From: an uncultured bacterium
Lineage (GTDB): Bacteria > Bacteroidota > Bacteroidia > Bacteroidales > Muribaculaceae
Assembly (NCBI GenBank): GCA_905214715.1
Contig: CAJMMT010000015.1
Location: 1 to 56,883, forward strand
Reading direction: 5' to 3'
Length of the DNA stretch: 56,883 bases
Shown here: positions 43,591-52,136 of the stretch, one piece after another
How the letters are laid out: each line of letters starts with the position of its first letter
Numbering within the stretch: the first letter of the stretch is position 1
Made by a program: the position numbers and the translations under genes
The notes under the pieces: model-generated
Database searches by the model: none
What the model was told of the DNA's origin: nothing
Seen by the model: the letters and a program-made list of their open reading frames with translations, nothing else

Positions 43591-44688
43591 TTATTTCTCG
43601 GAATCATCTATTACGATAAAGCAGATTTCTCCAAAATGTTGTTTCCCGACTTCCTCTCCTTTCAGGATAGCAGGCATTGTAATCATTCCCTTTGATTCGA
43701 GTATATCAAGCAAATCCCACATTACTTCGTGGTAAAAAATGATTTGTCCAACCCGTTCTGACGAAATATTATGTGCCGTATACCATGCGTTGCAGTATTT
43801 CTTGACTGCATCGCTTAATTTGTTGGTAATGCTTTTACACAGTATGTCAATATCGTCATTGTTGTAGGCATGCAATACCGGAATAAGGATATTTCCTTGC
43901 TCATCAGTCAGTCCCCATCCTTTTACTGAGTTTATTATATCTTTATTCTCAATCCTACCCCCTTTGGTTTTCATTACTTCCTGCGCGAAGGAAGTAAGTT
44001 TGCCGGAACTTAGCCAATATCCTAAGTTGTCAGTCCAATTCTGTTTTACCGGGCCATAGCCATTTGTGCCGATTTTATCGTGTGAACGGCTTTCGAACAT
44101 AGCCCAGTATGCCCCGGACCATGTGTCATGGTCTTCGCAACTGATAGAAGAGGAGAGTCGTTCGTCATCCCATATATAAGAATCGAGGAGATAGGAAAAT
44201 ATAAGGCTATATGTTTGGTTGGCGTATCCGGACTTGTCAAAATCGGAGATGAGTTGCTTTATTTCTGGCTCGATAGCTGGGAATATACTATCGGCAAACT
44301 CTTTAGATTGCTTACGAATCGCTGAAGTCTCATCCTTTCCGAAGATGTTTATCGAAGTCGTATATATTCCATTGTCAGAAGAAAGTAAATCTCCGACTTC
44401 AAGCAGGCGTAGCTGGCTGTTGCAGTGTGTGATACCGAGTGAATCTAATCTGGTTACACTTCCGGGCTGAACGAATGCGCAAAGAATGCCCCAGTTATTA
44501 TCGGTAAGATACTGGGAGGGATGAAAACTTGAATAGGAGCAGAATGCTGTCGTGTCAAATAATTTATAAGGCCTACCGACAATCGTATTGGACTCCTGTG
44601 CCTCAATGTTGTCGGGCGTTTCGGTCTGAGCTATCGTTGCTACTGCAATGATGGAGCAGACGATTGATGCGATAATTCGATTTAACAT
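43591..44688 (-). CDS. secreted protein, unknown
   Basis: The start at 44688 (MLNRIIAS) gives 365 residues with a signal peptide (1-20); the reading from 44784 adds 32 residues without signal character. The mature protein is mixed helix/strand with conserved-looking Trp and Tyr residues (for example Trp-Ser-Gly-Ala-Tyr-Trp-Ala-Met). I do not recognise a family. It is a single gene between the DJ-1 operon and the acetyltransferase, with no repeat or sorting-like tail. Confidence 0.65.
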   Translation of the reverse strand: MLNRIIASIVCSIIAVATIAQTETPDNIEAQESNTIVGRPYKLFDTTAFCSYSSFHPSQYLTDNNWGILCAFVQPGSVTRLDSLGITHCNSQLRLLEVGDLLSSDNGIYTTSINIFGKDETSAIRKQSKEFADSIFPAIEPEIKQLISDFDKSGYANQTYSLIFSYLLDSYIWDDERLSSSISCEDHDTWSGAYWAMFESRSHDKIGTNGYGPVKQNWTDNLGYWLSSGKLTSFAQEVMKTKGGRIENKDIINSVKGWGLTDEQGNILIPVLHAYNNDDIDILCKSITNKLSDAVKKYCNAWYTAHNISSERVGQIIFYHEVMWDLLDILESKGMITMPAILKGEEVGKQHFGEICFIVIDDSEK

Positions 44689-44874
44689 ATCCGATAAAGT
44701 TTGATTTGCAAATTTCGTTATAATTTCCGGATATATGGATGAACAAATGTTGAATTCAATTGCCTTTTCTATTGGCTCTTGCAATTTTTTCTATTCCTGG
44801 AGAGTTTGCTTTTCCAATATTGTCATTCCTATAATCAAGCTCAACGATTTTCATCTTGTAACGTGATTAGTGGT

Positions 44875-45492
44875 CTATAATCCATCAATCTCTTTTTGTA
44901 GTAGGTCAAGGAATTGTGCAGCGTGGGTGCCGTCCATCTGCGTGTGGTGGAACTGGAACGATACTGTCAGCCGGGTTTTGAACAATGAACGGCGGCAGCG
45001 TCCCCATATCATAAAGGGATTGTTGAAAATTCCACTATACATTCCAATGGCTCCGTCAATTTCATATTTTGCCAATGCAGATGTGCCGATAATCATTCTG
45101 TCGGTAATGTCGTGGTTTTCATTAGTTTCGGAAACATGAACGGTCAGCCGCAGATAATACTCATTGAATTGATAGAGATTCTCGCTGAAAGGCACATCGC
45201 ATGAGCTGACTTCTCCCGATGAGTTGGCGACAATCGTATTGACCGCCAAAGAATCATACTTGATTAGTTTCTCTCCAACCGGCAGCATATAGAACTCCTT
45301 GACTTGCGAGGCGGCTTTACCGATGCACCAGCACATCATCATATTGAATTTCAACCCTCGCTTTTTGCTTATATGTCTGAGACGGCTAACATTAATGGTC
45401 TTGATAAGTGTCACCATCGGCATCGGAGCCTTCATCCACATATCGAAAGCGTATGCCCGGGTTGTCTCCTTCGGATTTATTTCCTGCATCAT
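44875..45492 (-). CDS. chloramphenicol acetyltransferase-like (CatA-type) protein
   Basis: The start at 45492 (Met-Met-Gln-Glu-Ile) or 45489 is preferred because a TAATTTTG -7 box at 45505-45512 lies inside the longer reading from 45531. The product of about 205 residues matches type A chloramphenicol acetyltransferases: the active-site motif His-His-(T)-x-x-Asp-Gly with His-Ala-Ala-x-Phe follows near residue 183. The catalytic histidine is in Phe-His-His-Thr-Gln-Met-Asp-Gly. Many chromosomal homologues do not confer resistance, so the acceptor is uncertain. Confidence 0.85.
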   Translation of the reverse strand: MMQEINPKETTRAYAFDMWMKAPMPMVTLIKTINVSRLRHISKKRGLKFNMMMCWCIGKAASQVKEFYMLPVGEKLIKYDSLAVNTIVANSSGEVSSCDVPFSENLYQFNEYYLRLTVHVSETNENHDITDRMIIGTSALAKYEIDGAIGMYSGIFNNPFMIWGRCRRSLFKTRLTVSFQFHHTQMDGTHAAQFLDLLQKEIDGL

Positions 45493-45504
45493 AGTTTTTT
45501 GATG

Positions 45505-45512
45505 CAAAATTA
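45505..45512 (-). promoter_or_regulatory. -7 box for the acetyltransferase gene
   Basis: TAATTTTG read leftward is a full -7 match 12 bases before the preferred start. The 24-base tandem repeat at 45538-45585 covers its -33 region, so it could be an operator. Confidence 0.5.
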
Positions 45513-45537
45513 CTATACGAGGGGTATTCACAATAGA

Positions 45538-45585
45538 AGAAATGAGACATCTTATTTTTTTAGAAATTAGACATCTTATTTTTTT
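45538..45585. repeat. 24-base tandem duplication
   Basis: Two adjacent 24-base copies (start AGAAATGAGACATCTTA, end seven T) differ at one base. The second copy includes the stop codon of the response regulator gene, and the first lies in the promoter region of the acetyltransferase gene. Confidence 0.7.
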
Positions 45586-46256
45586 ACTGTAAGCATATAT
45601 CCTATTCCCCTCTGGTTGAGTATCGAGATTGAACTGTCGAGGCGTAGATGGTAGCGCAATTTATGTATAAAGCCGTGGAGAGAATTTCGGCTGTATGGGT
45701 CATCGCGCTGCCATATCAGGTGCATAAGCACGGAAGCTTCCACAGTATTTCCGCGATTTATGGCGAGTTCCCTTAGAATTTTGGCTTCGATGATTGTAAG
45801 TTGGACGGGTTTGCCCTGAGAATGTTCAAGCATCTGTGTCGGCACATCAAGAGTATACTCTCCGACTGCCAGTCGTTCGCTGTTATCAGATATATTCCTT
45901 CGGAGCAACGCCTTGATTCTGACAATCAGTTCAAGCATTTTAAAAGGCTTCTTGAGATAATCGTTGCCTCCGAGTTCAAAACCTTCAACGATGTCGTCAA
46001 TTCCCGATTTGGCGGTCAGAAAAAGAATAGGCACATGACGGTCAATCTGTCTGATCCGGCGGCCCATTTCAAAACCATCCATCCTCGGCATCATCACATC
46101 CGCCACAATCAGATCCGCTCCGGAACGGGTGAATTTATGTAACCCTTCCTCTCCGTTGACGGCTGTGCTTACGTCAAATCCATTACGTTGAAGCGTTTCC
46201 GACACAATCATCGCGAGAGTGGAGTCATCTTCTACCAGTAATATCCTGTCCCTCAT
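45576..46256 (-). CDS. OmpR-family response regulator
   Basis: The 226-residue protein has a receiver domain (residues 1-120; phosphorylated Asp53 in Val-Ala-Asp-Val-Met-Met-Pro, Lys in Leu-Thr-Ala-Lys-Ser) and a C-terminal winged-helix DNA-binding domain (about 130-225). It is similar in plan to RprY of Bacteroides. Its ATG overlaps the sensor kinase stop by 4 bases. Four direct repeats upstream of the divergent outer-membrane gene are its likely target. Confidence 0.95.
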   Translation of the reverse strand: MRDRILLVEDDSTLAMIVSETLQRNGFDVSTAVNGEEGLHKFTRSGADLIVADVMMPRMDGFEMGRRIRQIDRHVPILFLTAKSGIDDIVEGFELGGNDYLKKPFKMLELIVRIKALLRRNISDNSERLAVGEYTLDVPTQMLEHSQGKPVQLTIIEAKILRELAINRGNTVEASVLMHLIWQRDDPYSRNSLHGFIHKLRYHLRLDSSISILNQRGIGYMLTVKK

Positions 46257-47587
46257 TGTCCTTTGAATTTTATTGTGAATGTACTGCCTTTACCCGGCTT
46301 GCTTTCAACGCTTATTGACCAGCCGTGTTTCTCGACTATGGTCTTGACATAGTACAGACCGATGCCATAGCCGCGCACTTCGGTTCTGTTGCCATGCGGC
46401 ACACGATAAAATTTTTTGAAAATATCCGGCAGAGATTTTTCAGGTATCCCTATACCGTTGTCGATGACTGATATGTTGCTCCCATCAGCTCGTACCGTTA
46501 TTGCGACTTCCTGTGCGGAATATTTGATGCTGTTCTCAATCAAATTGCCGACAATATTGGAGAAATGTGTCGGATCTGCCTCGACGGTAGCATCTCCAGG
46601 ACATTCGAGCGAGATTCCACATGGTTTGTCTGCCCGGAGTTTCTGTTGCTCTATCACTGTCGTAAGAAACGGTCTGAGACTTATGTTTTCTTTTGACATG
46701 GTGAGATTTTTGCGCCGCTCCATACTCATTGCGAGAATATTCTCTACAAGTCCGGCAAGTTTGGAAAGCTGGTCAAGCGCCGCCGTCAGATATTTCTTCG
46801 TCCTTTCCTCATCACCCGGGTCCGGGAACTGAAGCAATGAATCATTGGCGGCGTAAGCAATGGCAATAGGCGTTTTCAATTCATGGGTCATATTGTTTGT
46901 GAAGTCATCCTTCATCTCCTCAATGGTGCGGAGTCGCCTGATGACACGAAGTAGATACCAGAATCCGAATGTAAGCAATAATGCGATCAGTGCGGATGTC
47001 GCAATGACCCCGCTCATTTCCCCAAGAATATTTTTGGTCAAGGGGGATATATAGGCATAATACAGTATGTCTTCGTTGACACGGTAAGTAATTTCCCACA
47101 GGTCAGATGAATATTCCAATGTGCCGTCTGGAACAACTATATAAACCTCTTCAGGATAATATCCCGAGAAACCGAGGTCTCTGCGGAATGCTTCTTCCAG
47201 TTTTGATGTGTCCGGTTCTTCTATCTTATCGGTATAACTGTCATCGTGGATCAGTCGGGCTATCATGGACATGAGCTGTTTATCAACGCGAAAGAATCCC
47301 TGTGAGTAATTCTTCTCACGTAATTCATCGGCATCCATAGTGTCTCCGACATCGGATTTCTGTAGGCCTAACTGAATCCAGACCACATCATCTTTTCCGC
47401 CAAGTCCGGCATCTATTATCCTGTCAACAGTCTCGATCTGATCGGCCCGGCTCAGACACTGTTCCACATCTTCCATGTATCTGTCCTTTATGGAGCCATA
47501 CAGACGCACCATGAAATACACGTTGGCTGCAAGCAGCAACGTGAATATGACGCGAATCAATGTAAGAATCAGCTTAAAGTGTTTCAT
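46253..47587 (-). CDS. membrane sensor histidine kinase
   Basis: The 444-residue kinase has two membrane segments (about 8-28 and 193-214) around a periplasmic sensor domain of about 160 residues. The HisKA domain carries phospho-acceptor His235 (Met-Thr-His-Glu-Leu-Lys-Thr-Pro), and the ATPase domain has Asn box Leu-Ile-Glu-Asn-Ser-Ile-Lys-Tyr, then Asp-Asn-Gly-Ile-Gly-Ile and Gly-(Y)-Gly-Ile-Gly-Leu. It phosphorylates the response regulator encoded next. The sensor domain has no family I recognise, so the signal is unknown. Confidence 0.95.
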   Translation of the reverse strand: MKHFKLILTLIRVIFTLLLAANVYFMVRLYGSIKDRYMEDVEQCLSRADQIETVDRIIDAGLGGKDDVVWIQLGLQKSDVGDTMDADELREKNYSQGFFRVDKQLMSMIARLIHDDSYTDKIEEPDTSKLEEAFRRDLGFSGYYPEEVYIVVPDGTLEYSSDLWEITYRVNEDILYYAYISPLTKNILGEMSGVIATSALIALLLTFGFWYLLRVIRRLRTIEEMKDDFTNNMTHELKTPIAIAYAANDSLLQFPDPGDEERTKKYLTAALDQLSKLAGLVENILAMSMERRKNLTMSKENISLRPFLTTVIEQQKLRADKPCGISLECPGDATVEADPTHFSNIVGNLIENSIKYSAQEVAITVRADGSNISVIDNGIGIPEKSLPDIFKKFYRVPHGNRTEVRGYGIGLYYVKTIVEKHGWSISVESKPGKGSTFTIKFKGQ

Positions 47588-47640
47588 ATCAGTGTAAAAT
47601 TATTAAAATTTAGCCAATACATCATTGCGCGGATTGTAAG

Positions 47641-47680
47641 ATTAAGACTAAATAAGGGAGAATAAGGATTGAATAAGACT
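47641..47680. promoter_or_regulatory. direct-repeat operator candidate
   Basis: Four consecutive 10-11-base units (ATTAAGACTA, AATAAGGGAG, AATAAGGATTG, AATAAGACTA) share the core A(A/T)TAAG(A/G). Repeats at one helical turn are the usual binding form of OmpR/PhoB-type regulators. They lie between the sensor kinase and the outer-membrane gene, 20 bases before the latter's ATG, and a TAATTTCA -7-like box lies inside the gap. Confidence 0.55.
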
Positions 47681-47700
47681 ATCCATTCTAATTTCACAAC

Positions 47701-49767
47701 ATGAAACTTTATATACTATCACTGATATTGCTACCTGTATTGGCTCATGGATACATTATAGAACCGGATTCCTTGAAAGTCAAGGAGCTCGGAGAGATAA
47801 CCATTATAGCAGACGCACAGCATACAAGTGCAACCAAAACGGTCTATATCCCATCAGAAAGACAAAAGACAACAGCCTCCGACGGTGTTTCACTCCTTTC
47901 AAGGATGAACATACCGCAGTTGAGTGTGAATCCGATAAACGCGACAGTCACGACAGCCGACAATCAGGGCGTGAACCTATATATAAATTCCCATCCGGCG
48001 ACTAACGAGGATATCAGCGGACTGAATCCGGAGGATATAAAAAGAGTGGAATATCTTGATTTCCCTACGGATCCTCGATTTCAACAAGCCAGGCATGTCG
48101 TTAATTTCATAACACAATCCTATATTTACGGAGGATATACCAAACTTAATGCAAAGGAAAGGTTCATGGTGCGAAGCGGAGAGGCGTACGTGTACTCAAA
48201 GTTCGTTTATAAAGCAATGGAATATGACGTTATGGTATCGGGTGATTATGACTACAATCCACATATCGGCTCGGTTTCAGACGAGACATACCGACTTGAA
48301 TCATGCACACTCAAACGGGAAAATGGCACAGAGACCGGACGGAAGCACCAACGAGGTCTATACTCGGCTTTGCGTGCCACATGGAACAAAAATGATAAAT
48401 TCACGTTTCGCAATCTTGTGTCATACAGCAGAATCAATACGCCTCTATATCAGACATCAGGATATGTGAATTTTTCAAATCTGTACTCTTCGGAGACTTA
48501 TCATTCTGAATCACCATCGGAGAACAATACCCTCGGATGGAACAGCGAACTTTTTGCTTCTCTCGGTTGTGGATGGTCATTAAACGGAACCTTTCAGGCG
48601 GAATATGCCGGCAATAAGACAACTTCCAACTATACGACAGAGATTGAGTCTATCAAAAACCATGCTGATGAAGGTTCATGGTTCCTCAGAGGAACGGCAC
48701 AGGCAAACAAAACGTTGTCTGACAAGATAACATTGTTTTCAAACGTATCCTCAGGCGGAGGACACACTAAGATTGACTATTCCGGATCAAGCGATGCCGT
48801 CAACCGTTTTCGGCAGACTTTCACCGGTATAACCTTTGGCGTGGCGTTGAATTATCAAAAGATAGCAGGAAGCATTGATGGAGGCTATGCCTTTGAATCC
48901 AACTACATAAACGGGAAGACAATGGACGACCGTTACCCCTTTACTCACATAAACGTGCAGTACGCTCCTAATCAGAAACATTCCATCAGCCTATGGTTCC
49001 AGTATGCCACATTTTCACCCGACGCGACAATGAAGAATCCCAATATAATACAGGAATCAGAGTTGATGTATATATCAGGTAATCCGGACCTGAGATGTTC
49101 ACGTAACACCTCTGCCAACATAAGCTATACATGGCTACCTGACAACACATGGCAGATGTCGGCATACGCCACGATGTTCCGTATCGCAAACCGTCAGATA
49201 GCTGTCTACACCCTGGACGGTCCCGATGGTTCGATGCTTAAGAAATATCAGAATGACGGTGATTATAATCACGGACAAATCGGTGCCAACCTTACCGGAA
49301 AGTTTTTAGACGGAAGGTTGTCTTTCTCAGTGGCTCCCCGGCTTCTGCTGTATAGGACCACCGGCAGCAACAGCATATCGCATTTCCCGTTTACGGCAAG
49401 CGTCAATGCTGATTATTATCTCGGGAATTTCTTTTTCAACGCATATTATGATTCCGGTACGAGTTATGTTGACGGTGAGAGCGCATACATGCGCAAGATG
49501 CCGATGAGTTATTCGGCAGGTGCGGGATGGTCGTCGCATGGCTGGAACATCCAATTGTCATTGGTCAATATTTTACGGTCTTCATGGAAACTCAGCGAGG
49601 ATACATTGATAACCCGGTGGTATGACAGTTACATGACTCAGTTCGGCTCAGACTATCACCGCCGCGTATCACTGTCTGTGTCCTATACATTCAATTACGG
49701 AAGAAAAGTCAGTCAATCCGGCGAGCTTAGCGGTGAAAAGAGTATTTCCACATCAATACTCAGATAA
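47701..49767 (+). CDS. outer membrane beta-barrel protein (TonB-dependent-receptor-like)
   Basis: The 688-residue protein has a signal peptide (1-17), a short plug-like region with Asp-Ser-Leu-Lys-Val-Lys-Glu-Leu-Gly-Glu-Ile-Thr-Ile near residue 23, and a long run of amphipathic strands with aromatic-rich ends up to the C-terminus. It lacks the carboxypeptidase-like N-terminal extension of SusC-type receptors and no TonB box is evident. It is divergent from the two-component genes and has direct repeats in its promoter, so it is probably their regulated target. The 3' end overlaps the convergent AraC gene by 15 bases. Confidence 0.82.
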   Translation: MKLYILSLILLPVLAHGYIIEPDSLKVKELGEITIIADAQHTSATKTVYIPSERQKTTASDGVSLLSRMNIPQLSVNPINATVTTADNQGVNLYINSHPATNEDISGLNPEDIKRVEYLDFPTDPRFQQARHVVNFITQSYIYGGYTKLNAKERFMVRSGEAYVYSKFVYKAMEYDVMVSGDYDYNPHIGSVSDETYRLESCTLKRENGTETGRKHQRGLYSALRATWNKNDKFTFRNLVSYSRINTPLYQTSGYVNFSNLYSSETYHSESPSENNTLGWNSELFASLGCGWSLNGTFQAEYAGNKTTSNYTTEIESIKNHADEGSWFLRGTAQANKTLSDKITLFSNVSSGGGHTKIDYSGSSDAVNRFRQTFTGITFGVALNYQKIAGSIDGGYAFESNYINGKTMDDRYPFTHINVQYAPNQKHSISLWFQYATFSPDATMKNPNIIQESELMYISGNPDLRCSRNTSANISYTWLPDNTWQMSAYATMFRIANRQIAVYTLDGPDGSMLKKYQNDGDYNHGQIGANLTGKFLDGRLSFSVAPRLLLYRTTGSNSISHFPFTASVNADYYLGNFFFNAYYDSGTSYVDGESAYMRKMPMSYSAGAGWSSHGWNIQLSLVNILRSSWKLSEDTLITRWYDSYMTQFGSDYHRRVSLSVSYTFNYGRKVSQSGELSGEKSISTSILR

Positions 49768-50547
49768 TTGCGGATGGGAAAATAGGTCGGAGTATGGCAT
49801 CTGGTATTCGACAAGTTGTTTGGGAGTCAACCCGCTGAAATGCCGAAATTCACGGATGAAATGCGACTGGTCGGAGTAGTCGGTGGCGTATGCGATGTCG
49901 GCATAATCACGTGATCCGAGTTGCATCATACGTAAAGCACGCTGAAACCTTACTATGCGTCCATATTCTTTCGGGTTCATGCCGACACATTCGCGGAATA
50001 CGCGCATGAATTGTTTCTTTCCCAGACAGGCGATTCCCGAAAGCCTATCGACATGTGTTGACGGATTGAAGAGCATTGTAGAAAGAGTCGCGCCGATTCT
50101 TTTGATGTTCAACGATGGCTTGATTCGTGCGGTCAGCCATTGCTCAATCAACGATATTGCCGATTCGGAATCAGGGCAGTCAAAAATTTGGTCAGCAAGT
50201 TGACTCAGTTGTCTGTTCTCAATATCGTAGCCGGATATTTCCTGATTGTAGAAAGCGGACGGAGGAGTATCAATGAACAATCCTATGGTGTGAGGATAAA
50301 ATACAGCGACAACCATCTCGGTATTGCCATCCGAGGCTATATGAGCCGGAAAGTTGACCTGACCGCTGACGGTGAACTTGTCTTGCCGGGAGGATAATTC
50401 GGGTATATAAAGAGGCGAGCCACGATGAAAAATCATCTGCGGACAACCGATTGGGAAGGTCAGGACCCTGAAAGGCTCATCTCTTTTCAGTATCCAATAG
50501 TAGCGCACATAAGGGCGCAAGTCTTCCCTCGGTCGGATAGCTTTCAT
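49753..50547 (-). CDS. AraC family transcriptional regulator
   Basis: The start at 50547 (MKAIRPRED) is preferred because its ATG overlaps the flavoprotein stop as ATGA; the codon at 50580 adds 11 residues. The 264-residue protein has an N-terminal sensing domain (to about 150) and a C-terminal double helix-turn-helix (about 170-250) with Phe-x-x-x-(G)-x-(N)-Pro-Lys-Glu-Tyr and Tyr-Ser-Asp-Gln-Ser-His-Phe-x-(R)-x-Phe-(R). It is the last gene of the HxlR operon and overlaps the end of the outer-membrane gene on the other strand. Confidence 0.92.
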   Translation of the reverse strand: MKAIRPREDLRPYVRYYWILKRDEPFRVLTFPIGCPQMIFHRGSPLYIPELSSRQDKFTVSGQVNFPAHIASDGNTEMVVAVFYPHTIGLFIDTPPSAFYNQEISGYDIENRQLSQLADQIFDCPDSESAISLIEQWLTARIKPSLNIKRIGATLSTMLFNPSTHVDRLSGIACLGKKQFMRVFRECVGMNPKEYGRIVRFQRALRMMQLGSRDYADIAYATDYSDQSHFIREFRHFSGLTPKQLVEYQMPYSDLFSHPQLSEY

Positions 50548-51122
50548 TTGTCTAATCCGTGTAACCGTTTCATTATCCATGCCATATTTTCTCCGAGATT
50601 GCGCATGTTTGCCATGCCCTCCTCATCGCTGAGTACATCACCTATGTTCTTGCCATAAACCATATTCCAGTATGTTGAGCCAACAACAATCATTTCCTTA
50701 TTGAGCATAAAATGGTTCATGGTATCGACAGTTGTCATTCCGCCGCCACGACGCACAGGCGCCACCGAAGCTCCTGCTTTATGGCGGAGAAGTCCGGGAT
50801 TGGTTGCGACTACAACGCCGCCTCGCTCCAGAAACGCTTTCATTTTGGATGAAACATCGGCGGAATATACCGGGCTGCCGAGTATTATGCCGTCAGCTTC
50901 AGTCATCCGGTTGAATATCTCTGCAAAACCATCTTTGGTAAACACGCAGTTCTCACGACCTTTGCAGGCGAAACATCCCCGGCAAGGCTGAATCTCATAA
51001 TCAGCTAACTGTATCAGCTCTGTTTCAAAGCCATCTTTGTTCAGTTCATCGAAGACTTTGCCGATAATGATGGCCGTGTTGCCGTCCTTGCGTGAGCTTC
51101 CGTTAATGCCGATTACTTTCAT
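50544..51122 (-). CDS. iron-sulfur flavoprotein (NADPH-dependent FMN reductase family)
   Basis: The 192-residue protein has a flavodoxin-like fold with Ile-Asn-Gly-Ser-Ser-Arg-Lys-Asp-Gly-Asn-Thr at residues 5-15 for FMN phosphate. A compact cluster Cys-(R-G)-Cys-(F-A)-Cys-(K-G-R-E-N)-Cys follows at residues 48-60, the CX2CX2CX5C form of Isf-type [4Fe-4S] flavoproteins, and Gly-Ser-Pro-Val-Tyr near residue 82. Such enzymes pass electrons to oxygen, peroxide or quinones in anaerobes. Its start overlaps the tautomerase stop by 4 bases. Confidence 0.9.
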   Translation of the reverse strand: MKVIGINGSSRKDGNTAIIIGKVFDELNKDGFETELIQLADYEIQPCRGCFACKGRENCVFTKDGFAEIFNRMTEADGIILGSPVYSADVSSKMKAFLERGGVVVATNPGLLRHKAGASVAPVRRGGGMTTVDTMNHFMLNKEMIVVGSTYWNMVYGKNIGDVLSDEEGMANMRNLGENMAWIMKRLHGLDK

Positions 51123-51319
51123 CTGTTGTAGTTGCGTTTAATCTCGTCGATTGACTTGCCGCCGATACCGAAGTTCTCATCAGGCAGTTCCTTGATGGTG
51201 ACGGTGAAAAACTGCTCCGGGATATGGGTTATCTCGGAGGCGGTTGCTGTCAGGCGTTCAATCAACTGTTTTTTCTGTTCTGCGGTCAGATTCCCGCTCT
51301 CGATTGATATGTATGGCAT
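51119..51319 (-). CDS. 4-oxalocrotonate tautomerase family protein
   Basis: The 66-residue protein begins Met-Pro, leaving Pro1 as the catalytic base after Met removal, and has the small beta-alpha-beta fold of the family (Leu-Thr-Ala-Glu-Gln-Lys-Lys-Gln-Leu-Ile helix). It forms hexamers and catalyses keto-enol tautomerisation; the substrate here is unknown. Its 5' end overlaps the preceding acetyltransferase gene by 62 bases, an unusually long same-strand overlap, and its stop overlaps the flavoprotein start. Confidence 0.88.
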   Translation of the reverse strand: MPYISIESGNLTAEQKKQLIERLTATASEITHIPEQFFTVTIKELPDENFGIGGKSIDEIKRNYNR

Positions 51320-51845
51320 AATAATCCTCTTTCGTCATTATGTAGAAATGCTCTGTCCGTTTGTCTCCGAGAGGAGACAGTATGTCATGGTTCGTATGAT
51401 GGAACTTGAATCCGCTCTTTTCGCAAACACGTTTAGATTTATTGTTTCCTTCATAATATCCGCACCATACGGTTCTTAGCCGCAATTCATTGAAACATCT
51501 CGACAGCAGGGCTTTGACCGCTTCGGGTATGAAACCTTGCCCCCAATAGGGCTTGCCAATCCAATAGCCTATCTCAGCTTCGCCCGGCTTCATGGCTGCG
51601 GAATGAAGACCATCCGCAAACATGATTCCGCAACTGCCAACAGGCTCGCCAGTATCTTTCAGAACGACGGCGTATGTTTCCGGCGCAGAAAATACAGTCC
51701 TGATTATTTCAAGACTATTCTCCACCGAAGTATGTGGCATCCATCCTGCAATGGGTCCTATATCCGGGTCGCACGCGTATTTATATAGTATGCCGGCTTC
51801 CGATTCTCGCCATGGACGCAAAATCAATCTTTCTGTTTCAATCAT
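51258..51845 (-). CDS. GNAT family N-acetyltransferase (RimJ/RimL-like)
   Basis: A 195-residue acetyltransferase with Glu-Thr-Glu-Arg-Leu-Ile-Leu-Arg-Pro-Trp near the start and the acetyl-CoA site Trp-Gly-Gln-Gly-(F)-Ile-Pro-Glu-Ala around residues 99-107. The last 15-20 residues (Arg/Glu-rich) run past the usual end of the fold and lie over the tautomerase start. Members acetylate ribosomal proteins, other proteins, peptides or antibiotics. Its start overlaps the YCII gene by 4 bases. Confidence 0.87.
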   Translation of the reverse strand: MIETERLILRPWRESEAGILYKYACDPDIGPIAGWMPHTSVENSLEIIRTVFSAPETYAVVLKDTGEPVGSCGIMFADGLHSAAMKPGEAEIGYWIGKPYWGQGFIPEAVKALLSRCFNELRLRTVWCGYYEGNNKSKRVCEKSGFKFHHTNHDILSPLGDKRTEHFYIMTKEDYYAIHINRERESDRRTEKTVD

Positions 51846-52132
51846 ACCAGCAGTGTTTTAACATTATCATCGAAAAACATTGTCGGAGTAAACTCCACAA
51901 TCTGATAGTCGGCGATACCGTTGATGTTAAACGGGTCTTTTGCAATGATGGCGTCCACTGCTGTGCGGTTTTCAGCCTTAATCATAATCACTCCGCCAAC
52001 ACGCGGTGTCTGTGGCCCTGAGGCGATGAAATCTCCGACGGCATAATGCTTAGCGAGATATTTACGGTGTGCAGCAAGGAATCTGTCAACCTCATTCAAC
52101 GGTTTCTTGTATGTTAGAATTGCGATAAACAT
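51842..52132 (-). CDS. YCII family protein
   Basis: The 96-residue protein is a YciI-like domain: Arg-x-x-His-(R)-Lys-Tyr-Leu near residue 22 and Asp-Pro-Phe-Asn-Ile-Asn-Gly-Ile-Ala-(D)-Tyr near residue 66, where the conserved Asp-Pro-(F) motif lies. It may bind metal or act as a small dehalogenase- or lyase-like enzyme; the role is unknown. It lies 4 bases after the DUF3795 gene and overlaps the GNAT gene. Confidence 0.87.
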   Translation of the reverse strand: MFIAILTYKKPLNEVDRFLAAHRKYLAKHYAVGDFIASGPQTPRVGGVIMIKAENRTAVDAIIAKDPFNINGIADYQIVEFTPTMFFDDNVKTLLV

Positions 52133-52136
52133 GGTT

